Assembly (NCBI RefSeq): GCF_900090225.1
Contig: NZ_FMHY01000002.1
Location: 4,898,001 to 4,962,000 of the forward strand
DNA length: 64,000 bases
From: Micromonospora eburnea
GTDB taxonomy: Bacteria > Actinomycetota > Actinomycetes > Mycobacteriales > Micromonosporaceae
Direction: 5' to 3'
Position numbers and translations under genes: made by a program. Of the stretch, positions 58,535 to 64,000 are shown one piece after another (positions within the stretch are counted from its first letter, which is position 1; the number at the start of each line of letters is the position of its first letter). The notes beneath the pieces are model-generated. The model made no database searches. It worked only from the letters and a program-made list of their open reading frames with translations, and was not told the DNA's origin.

Positions 58535-59371
58535 CTATCCCTTGACGGCGCCGGAGGTCAGGCCGGAGACGATGCGGCGCTGGAAGAAGAGCACGAATCC
58601 GATGATCGGAATGGTGATCACCACGGCGGCGGCACAGATCGCCCCGGTGGGGTCCTCGAACTGCGACGCGCCGGTGAAGAACGACAACGCCGCCGGCACC
58701 GTACGGGACCGCTCGGTGGAGGTCAGCGAGATGGCGAACAGGAAGTCGTTCCAGCAGAAGATGAAAACCAGAATGGCCGTGGTGAACAGCCCGGGCGCAG
58801 CCAGCGGGGCGATCACCCGCCGGAACGCCTGGCCCTGGGTGGCGCCGTCCATCTTCGCCGCCTTCTCCAGGTCCCACGGGATCTGCTTGAAGAACGCCGA
58901 CAGCGTGTAGATCGCCAGCGGCAGCGCGAACGTGATGTACGGCAGGATCAGCCCCGGCCAGGTGTCGAAGAGGCCGAGCTGCCGCTCGATCTCGAACAGC
59001 GGCGACACCAGCGACACCTGCGGGAACATCGCGATCAGCAGGGACACCCCGACCAGCAGCCGCTTGCCCGGAAAGGCCAGCCGGGAGATCGCGTACGCGG
59101 CCATCGCGCCCAGCACCACCGCGATCGCGGTGGCGATCAGCGCGATGCCGATCGAGTTGGCCAGGGCCCGGACGAACTGGTCGGTGGCGAAGATCGTCCG
59201 GTAGTTGTCCAACGTCCACTCCCGGGGGATGAACTTCCCGTCGGTGAGCGTGGCCGGGGTCTTGAACGACAGCGAGGCGATCCAGAGCACCGGGATCAGC
59301 GCGAAGACGACGACGATGACGTCGAGCAGACCCCAGCGCAGCTTCGCCCGCATGGTGGTTTCCGTAGCCAT
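58535..59371 (-). CDS. sugB: Sugar ABC transporter permease, SugB type
   Basis: 278 residues, six membrane helices and the EAA loop DLEKAAKMDGATQGQAFRRV that docks to the ATPase. N-terminal GLLDVIVVVFALIPVLWIAS and FKTPATLTDGKFIP are typical of the MalG-type permease. It pairs with the upstream MalF-type subunit, one base away from its stop. It is part of the trehalose-type importer. Confidence 0.93.
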   Translation of the reverse strand: MATETTMRAKLRWGLLDVIVVVFALIPVLWIASLSFKTPATLTDGKFIPREWTLDNYRTIFATDQFVRALANSIGIALIATAIAVVLGAMAAYAISRLAFPGKRLLVGVSLLIAMFPQVSLVSPLFEIERQLGLFDTWPGLILPYITFALPLAIYTLSAFFKQIPWDLEKAAKMDGATQGQAFRRVIAPLAAPGLFTTAILVFIFCWNDFLFAISLTSTERSRTVPAALSFFTGASQFEDPTGAICAAAVVITIPIIGFVLFFQRRIVSGLTSGAVKG

Positions 59372-59372
59372 C

Positions 59373-60368
59373 TCAGCGCCTCTCCCCCTCGTCGCTGCCC
59401 GGGGCAGCGGTGCCGAACAACTTCACGAACACGAAGGCGATGACCGCCACGGTGAGGAAGATCAGCACCGACATCGTCGAGCCGACACCGAGGTTCAGAC
59501 CCCGGATCAGGTTGTTGTAGGCCAGCATCGACACCGACGACGTCTCGTTGCCGCCCGCGGTCAGGATGTAGATGTTGTCGAAGACCCGGAACGCGTCCAG
59601 CGTGCGGAACAGCAGAGCGACCAGGATCGCCGGCTTCATCACCGGCAGCATCACCTTCGTGAACCGCTGCCAGCCGGTCGCGCCGTCGGTGGCTGCCGCC
59701 TTGAGCAGGTCCTCCGGCACCAACGCCAGACCGGCCATCAGCAGCAGAGCCATGAACGGCGTGGTCTTCCAGATCTCGGCCAGCATGATGATCGCCAGCG
59801 AGCTGGCCCGCTCGGTCAACGGCGCGCTGCCGTCGAAGAGGTTCGCGAGGTAGCCCGTGCCGGGCGTCCAGGCGTACCGCCAGGAGAACGCGGCGACGAC
59901 CGTGACGATGCCGTACGGGATCAGCGCCGCGGTGCGCACGACGCCCCGCCCGACCAGCGTCCGATGCATGACCAGTGCCAGACCCATGCCCAGCACCAGC
60001 TCCACCGCGACGGTGACCACGGTGATCAACGCGGTGACCCCGAACGCCGTCCACCAGAACTGGTTGGTCAGCACGGTCGCGTAGTTGTCCAGCCCGACGA
60101 ACTCGCGCTGGTCGGGGAAACGCAGGTCGAACCGTTGCAGGGACAGCCAGACCGAGTAGACGATCGGGTACCCGGTGACCAGCAGCATGACCAGCGCGGC
60201 CGGCGCGCAGAGCAACCAGCCCAGCCGCCGCTCGGCCCGCTTGTTCTCACTCAGCGGCGGCCTCGCCTGGCGGCGGGCCCGCTGCGCCGGCACCGCGGCA
60301 TGCCGCCCGGCGGCGCGCTCCGCCTCGGCGGCGACCTCGGCCCCCGTGGGAGTCGCGTTCACGCTCAT
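59373..60368 (-). CDS. sugA: Sugar ABC transporter permease, SugA type
   Basis: 331 residues. About 50 residues of basic/Pro/Ala-rich cytoplasmic N-terminus precede six or so helices. MalF-type features: LCAPAALVMLLVTGYPIVYS, GLDNYATVL, and EAA loop PEDLLKAAATDGATGWQRF. It lies between the solute-binding protein gene (46 bases) and SugB. Confidence 0.93.
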   Translation of the reverse strand: MSVNATPTGAEVAAEAERAAGRHAAVPAQRARRQARPPLSENKRAERRLGWLLCAPAALVMLLVTGYPIVYSVWLSLQRFDLRFPDQREFVGLDNYATVLTNQFWWTAFGVTALITVVTVAVELVLGMGLALVMHRTLVGRGVVRTAALIPYGIVTVVAAFSWRYAWTPGTGYLANLFDGSAPLTERASSLAIIMLAEIWKTTPFMALLLMAGLALVPEDLLKAAATDGATGWQRFTKVMLPVMKPAILVALLFRTLDAFRVFDNIYILTAGGNETSSVSMLAYNNLIRGLNLGVGSTMSVLIFLTVAVIAFVFVKLFGTAAPGSDEGERR

Positions 60369-60414
60369 GCCGTCACCTCCGGACGTTCGACCCGGTACGG
60401 GTGGATCAGCTCGG

Positions 60415-61704
60415 TCACGGCAGGACCCCCTTCGACTCGAGGGCGTCGCCGATGGCCTTGCGCAGGTCGGCGGCGGTCTGCTCGGGCCGGATCGCCGACG
60501 GCGGCGACAGCATCGCCGACACGACCGTGGAGATGCTCTGATAGGCCGGGGTCAGCGGCCGGACCGCCGGCTCCTTCAGCTCCTGGAGGATGGTCTCCTT
60601 CATCGGGTACGCCTTGTCCATCTCCGGGTCGTCGTAGACCTGCTCGATGGTCGGCGGCACACCGTCGTTGACCGCGGAGAACTTCTGGTTCTTCGCGTCA
60701 CGGATGCACCTGGCCGCCTCGAAGGACTCCGCCGGGTGCTTCGAGTAGCTGCTGACCGCCAGGTTGACGCCACCGATGGTGACCTTGCTCGGCGTATCCG
60801 CGTCGATCCCCGGCACCCGCGCCCACTTCACCTTCTTCGCCATCTCCGGCGCCGCCTCCTGCATCGCCGGATACACGAACGGCCAGTTGACCTCGAAGGC
60901 GCCGGCGCCGGACTGGAACTCCAGCCGGACCGGATCCTCGGTGGCGTTGCTGAACGACGGCGACGTCACGCCCGACGTGGCGAGCTTCCGCAGCTGGTCG
61001 AGAGCCTTGACGGCGCCCTCGTCCAACACGACGTTCTTGCCGTCGTCGCTGAGGATCCTGCCGCCGGCGCTCTCCGCCAGGGTGTTGTAGAGGACGACCA
61101 GCCCCTCGTACTGGGCGCCCATGGTGAGCACCTGGTACGGCTTGCCCTGCTCCTTCAGCCGCTGCGCGACGGAGATCATCTCGTCCCAGGTCCTCGGCGG
61201 TTCGGGCACCAGATCCGTGCGATACCACAGCAGCTGGACGTTGGTGTTCTTCGGCGCGGCGTAGAGCCTGCCCTCGTAGCGGGCGGTGTCCAGCGGACCG
61301 GCGAGGGTGCCCCGCTCCGCCTCGGCCCTGTCCTGACCGGTCCACTCCCGGATCCAGTGCGCGCTGGCGAACTCCTGCGTCCAGGTGACGTCGAGGCCGA
61401 GCACGTCCATCCCGCTGTCCCGCGCGGCCAGCCGGCGCACCATCTGCACCCGCTGGTCGTCGGCCTCCCGCGGCAGCACCCGGTAGACGATCCGGTAGCG
61501 CCCCTGGGCCTGGCCGTTGCAGTCGTCGACCACCTTCTGCAGGTTCTGCTCCGGCGGGTAGTACAGGTTGATCGTCGGCGTACCGCTCTCACCACCGGAC
61601 CCGCAGGCCGCCAACGGGGCCACCAACGCCAACGCGGCGGCGGCCGCCGCCGCACGTCTGGCCGGCCGTCGCCGGTGCGCGGCCGCGTCGAGGTCTGTCG
61701 TCAT
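60415..61704 (-). CDS. lpqY: Trehalose-type solute-binding lipoprotein, LpqY
   Basis: 429 residues from ATG 61702-61704, with GGAGAGGGGGAGG upstream. Basic N-region, Ala-rich hydrophobic part and lipobox to Cys34 (APLAAC). The mature part follows mycobacterial LpqY: TINLYYPPEQ, VVDDCNGQAQGRYRI, LPREADDQRVQMVRRLAARD, MDVLGLDVTWTQEFA, LYAAPKNTNVQLLWYR, FEVNWPFVYPAMQ and KVTIGGVNLAVSSYS. In mycobacteria this system recycles trehalose released from mycolate transfer. In this non-mycolate organism it more likely imports environmental or endogenous trehalose. Substrate is inferred. Confidence 0.88.
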   Translation of the reverse strand: MTTDLDAAAHRRRPARRAAAAAAALALVAPLAACGSGGESGTPTINLYYPPEQNLQKVVDDCNGQAQGRYRIVYRVLPREADDQRVQMVRRLAARDSGMDVLGLDVTWTQEFASAHWIREWTGQDRAEAERGTLAGPLDTARYEGRLYAAPKNTNVQLLWYRTDLVPEPPRTWDEMISVAQRLKEQGKPYQVLTMGAQYEGLVVLYNTLAESAGGRILSDDGKNVVLDEGAVKALDQLRKLATSGVTSPSFSNATEDPVRLEFQSGAGAFEVNWPFVYPAMQEAAPEMAKKVKWARVPGIDADTPSKVTIGGVNLAVSSYSKHPAESFEAARCIRDAKNQKFSAVNDGVPPTIEQVYDDPEMDKAYPMKETILQELKEPAVRPLTPAYQSISTVVSAMLSPPSAIRPEQTAADLRKAIGDALESKGVLP

Positions 61705-61927
61705 CGCCCTCCCCCTCTCCTTCGGCGAGAGCCGGGGAGTCACCCGTGCCCCGGCGCACGGCGAGACGGTCGGGACGCAGGTTGCGGCAGGTCCGCCCCC
61801 GGCCCGGGCGTTTCGATGCGCCCAACAGTGCCCGACCTGCGCCGATACGAAACCTGACGGTGACGAGACGAGCACGACACGCCGACCCGGGCCGCGCGTG
61901 GCGGGGGCGGCCGGCATAGTGGGGCGC

Positions 61928-62632
61928 ATGATCGCGAGCTTCAAGGACCTGTGCATGGACGCGGCCGACGCCCACCGGCTCGGCGCCTTCTGGGCCGGCA
62001 TCATCGACGGAGAGCTGGTCGACACCGGCGACGGCGACACCCGGATCGACCCGCGGGCGGCCACCGGCAAGGCCGAGTCGATCTGGGTCAACACGGTGCC
62101 CGAGCCGCGTACCGGCAAGACTCGCGTCCACCTGGACCTGCGCCTGGCCGAGTCGGCGCCGGCCGCGCTGCTGGCCGCCGGCGCGCGGTTGGTCCGCGAG
62201 CCGGACGCGGAGATCGACTGGTGGGTGCTGGCCGATCCGGAGGGCAACCAGTTCTGCGCGTTCGCGTCGCACGACGGCGCCCGGCCGGGCGTGTTCGCGG
62301 TGGTCGTCGACAGCGCCGACCCGGCGGCCCAGGCGGCCTGGTGGGCCGGGGTGGTCGGCGGCCGGGTGGAGACCACCGCGGAGGGCACCGTCTCGGTGGT
62401 GGGCGCGGACGGCTACCCCTGGGAACGCTGGGTCTTCGACCCGGTGCCCGAACGCAAGCAGGTGAAGAACCGCTGGCACTGGGACGTCACCCTGACCGGC
62501 CCGGACGTCACCGCGCTGATCACCGCCGGCGCCACCCTGCTGCGCGAACCCACCGAGCGGACCCGCTGGTGGGTCATGGCCGACCCGGAGGGCAACGAGT
62601 TCTGCGCCTTCCCGCCACGTCCCAACCAGTGA
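61928..62632 (+). CDS. Double VOC-domain (glyoxalase-like) protein
   Basis: 234 residues from ATG 61928. Two tandem vicinal-oxygen-chelate domains: about 1-118 (FKDLCMDAADAHRLGAFWAG … WWVLADPEGNQFCAF) and 120-234 (GVFAVVVDSADPAAQAAWWA … WWVMADPEGNEFCAF). Both end in the same DPEGNxFCAF motif, with Glu as the possible metal ligand. It belongs to the Glyoxalase_6 group. The substrate is unknown. It is divergent from lpqY. Confidence 0.9.
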   Translation: MIASFKDLCMDAADAHRLGAFWAGIIDGELVDTGDGDTRIDPRAATGKAESIWVNTVPEPRTGKTRVHLDLRLAESAPAALLAAGARLVREPDAEIDWWVLADPEGNQFCAFASHDGARPGVFAVVVDSADPAAQAAWWAGVVGGRVETTAEGTVSVVGADGYPWERWVFDPVPERKQVKNRWHWDVTLTGPDVTALITAGATLLREPTERTRWWVMADPEGNEFCAFPPRPNQ

Positions 62633-62817
62633 GCGGCGAGGCTACCCGGCGTCGGCCGGGTCGACTACGGTTTCCGTAGCTCAGCAGCCAGCGCGTCGCC
62701 GTCGAAGTCGATACGCCTCCGGCCGACCCCAGCCCGCCCGTTCGGTTGGTTCTCGCGCGAACTCGCCTCCGCCGCACCGCCGGCTGGGCAGGATCGTCCC
62801 AACGAGGAGGTGCCGTC
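62633..62817. other. Intergenic region
   Basis: About 185 bases. On the minus strand a short stretch resembles a protein end (IDFDGDALAAELRKP) but no gene can be built around it. GAGGAGG near 62,803 is the ribosome-binding site of the next gene. Confidence 0.3.
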
Positions 62818-63249
62818 GTGCAGGACACCCGCGCTCTCGCCCTGACGTTCGAGGTGAGCGGCCTGCCCCCGGTCAAGACCGAGGCCCTGTCCATCTTCGC
62901 CGCCGGCCACCGGCAGGCGACGAGGGTCCGCACCCTGCTCCAGGCCGCCTGCACGGCGGCCCAGCGCACCGGGTGGACCCCGCTCGCCGGTCCGATCGAG
63001 GTGGACCTGACCCTGCGCTGCCCGCCCGGGCACCGCACCTCCGACGCCAGCACCCTGCTCGGCGGGGTCTGCGCGGTGCTTCAGGACAAGAAGCGGGTGG
63101 CGAACATCGGCCTGGCCCACCTCGGGGTGCTGGTCGACGTCTCCCTCTACAACGACGACCGGCAGATCCGCCGGCTGTCGTACGCCGAGGAGCCGGCGGA
63201 GGACGTCTCGTACCAGGTCCGGGTGGCCGCCGTACCGGCGGTGGTTTGA
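62818..63249 (+). CDS. RusA-like Holliday-junction resolvase fold candidate
   Basis: 143 residues from GTG 62818, with GAGGAGG 8 bases upstream. The first strand reads ALTFEVSGLPPVKTEALSIF. GPIEVDLTLRCPPGH and then SDASTLLGGVCAVLQDK lead to the end of the pattern, VDVSLYNDDRQIRRLSY. Strand-Asp-helix-DD order with YNDDRQI resembles RusA endonucleases (…DxDNxxK…DDxxV…), but the standard D-N pair is altered to DAST. Family assignment is tentative. It could be an inactive relative. It is followed by a small gene 47 bases on. Confidence 0.5.
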   Translation: MQDTRALALTFEVSGLPPVKTEALSIFAAGHRQATRVRTLLQAACTAAQRTGWTPLAGPIEVDLTLRCPPGHRTSDASTLLGGVCAVLQDKKRVANIGLAHLGVLVDVSLYNDDRQIRRLSYAEEPAEDVSYQVRVAAVPAVV

Positions 63250-63296
63250 CCGACGGCCGCGGTGGGGTACCGCGGACGCCGACGAAGGGAGCGCCA

Positions 63297-63572
63297 GTGT
63301 CGGAGCCACATGTCACGCTGGACCCGGGCGGGCTGGACCCGGTGCAGCGGAAGCTGCGCGGCCCGCTGGAGGATCAGCTGACTTCGGCGCTGCAGGCGGC
63401 CACCGAACGGGTCCGCGCCAGCTACGCGGGCGAACCCGTCGAGGAGGTCTGCCGCCGGCTGCTCGACGAGACCCGCGTCGGCCTGCACCCCGACATCGCC
63501 GCCGGTTTCCAGCCCGACATGGAGGAGTTCTGCCGGGTGGCCGTGGCGATCGTCCGGGGCGAGATCGCCTGA
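63297..63572 (+). CDS. Small helical hypothetical protein
   Basis: 91 residues from GTG 63297, with GAAGGGAG 6 bases upstream. Mostly helical and acidic: DPVQRKLRGPLEDQLTSALQ, EPVEEVCRRLLDETRVGLHP, MEEFCRVAVAIVRGEIA. No family recognised. It probably shares a transcript with the preceding RusA-like gene. Confidence 0.65.
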   Translation: MSEPHVTLDPGGLDPVQRKLRGPLEDQLTSALQAATERVRASYAGEPVEEVCRRLLDETRVGLHPDIAAGFQPDMEEFCRVAVAIVRGEIA

Positions 63573-63608
63573 GCGGGCTGCGCTCCGCCCGCAGCCGGCC
63601 GGTTCCGG

Positions 63609-64000
63609 TCAGCCGCCGATGTCGACCGACCTCAGCACGACCAGCACGACGAGCAGCACCGCCAGCCCGACCGCCACCGCCGCCTGCACCAGGGTGCGCC
63701 GCTTCGCCGGCGCGTACGCCATCGCGACCGCGACGGCACCGCCGGTGAGCAGGCCGCCCAGGTGTCCCTCCCACGAGGTCCAGCCGGCGGAGAGCACCAT
63801 CCAGAGCAGGAACGGGATGAGGACCCGGTTGCGGTCGATCGGATGGTGGTGCAGGCGCCGGGTGAGAACGACGTAGCAGCCGGCCAGCCCGTACACCGCG
63901 CCGGAGGCGCCGACGACCGCCTGCTGTGGGGAGATGAGGAAGGCCAGCACCGACCCGCCGAACGCGGCGAGCAGGTAGACGGTCAGGTAGCGCAGGTGGC
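63609..64000 (-). CDS. Rhomboid family intramembrane serine protease (partial)
   Basis: The C-terminal 130 residues or so; the start lies beyond the right edge. HLRYLTVYLLAAFGGSVLA, then GASGAVYGLAG with the nucleophile Ser, and the catalytic His in WEGHLGGLLTGG. Two final helices end in VVLVVLRSVDIGG. Rhomboids cleave membrane helices of other proteins. The open frame is continuous to base 64,000. Confidence 0.93.
   Translation of the reverse strand, partial: HLRYLTVYLLAAFGGSVLAFLISPQQAVVGASGAVYGLAGCYVVLTRRLHHHPIDRNRVLIPFLLWMVLSAGWTSWEGHLGGLLTGGAVAVAMAYAPAKRRTLVQAAVAVGLAVLLVVLVVLRSVDIGG

Noticed and set aside
62665..63309. Minus-strand ORF ending IDFDGDALAAELRKP
   Set aside because: The end looks protein-like, but the rest overlaps the RusA-like gene, which has a good ribosome-binding site and third-position GC pattern.

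Overview
The window is high-GC actinobacterial DNA. Codon use, GTG starts, leaderless promoters, a CebR-type cellulase regulon, a DUF742-less conservon, LpqY-SugABC and a Trp-Trp leader upstream of a fused anthranilate synthase all suggest a mycelial actinomycete, most likely a Micromonosporaceae member such as Micromonospora. The genus is an inference; no rRNA is present.

Positions 1 to about 17,115 are an accessory island. It holds decayed fragments (LuxR/AAA regulator, IS256, IS3 and ISL3 transposases, a flavin disulfide oxidoreductase, a SigJ-type sigma factor, a group II intron RT scrap, a tyrosine integrase tail), half of a tRNA-Arg, and a frameshifted serine recombinase that ends inside an intact tRNA-Leu(GAG). 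Among this debris are intact cargo genes: a DrrAB exporter with a divergent TetR repressor, a membrane hydrolase/lipoprotein pair, a two-component system, and the most notable locus, 2047-5404. That locus is a minus-strand operon: promoter, leaderless 9-codon upstream ORF, stem-loop at its stop codon, ribosomal protein L32 paralogue, Cfr-family 23S rRNA methyltransferase (translationally coupled by GTGA), and ABC-F ATPase. All three products are expected to act on the 50S peptidyl transferase region, so this looks like an inducible 50S remodelling and protection cassette.

From 17,349 to 27,582 runs a five-gene plus-strand operon: TPR/proline-rich/FN3 membrane protein, propeller-plus-FN3 membrane protein, MoxR ATPase, DUF58 protein, and a transglutaminase-fold membrane protein that has lost its catalytic Cys and His. 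Then come small ordinary genes (META lipoprotein, DUF1028, DinB-like isomerase, PEBP, PAP2, DUF3159).

From 32,844 to 38,097 is a cellulose module: a secreted CBM2-GH48 cellobiohydrolase and a divergent GH1 beta-glucosidase with a Tat lipoprotein signal, with three CebR-like palindromes between them. Next are two conservon genes (cvnB, cvnA), a FGGY kinase, a tryptophan-attenuated TrpEG/PhzE-type synthase, WrbA, a PRC-barrel/DUF2382 stress protein, an AlkZ-like protein, and an orphan Imm51 immunity gene with companions. A MarR-GNAT regulator has a 12-bp-arm palindrome over its start.

From 50,518 to 55,887 is a molybdenum hydroxylase locus: MocA-like and XdhC on one strand, and the three PaoABC-like subunits on the other. 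PadR plus a membrane protein, a complete LpqY-SugABC trehalose importer, a VOC protein, a RusA-fold candidate and a partial rhomboid protease complete the window.
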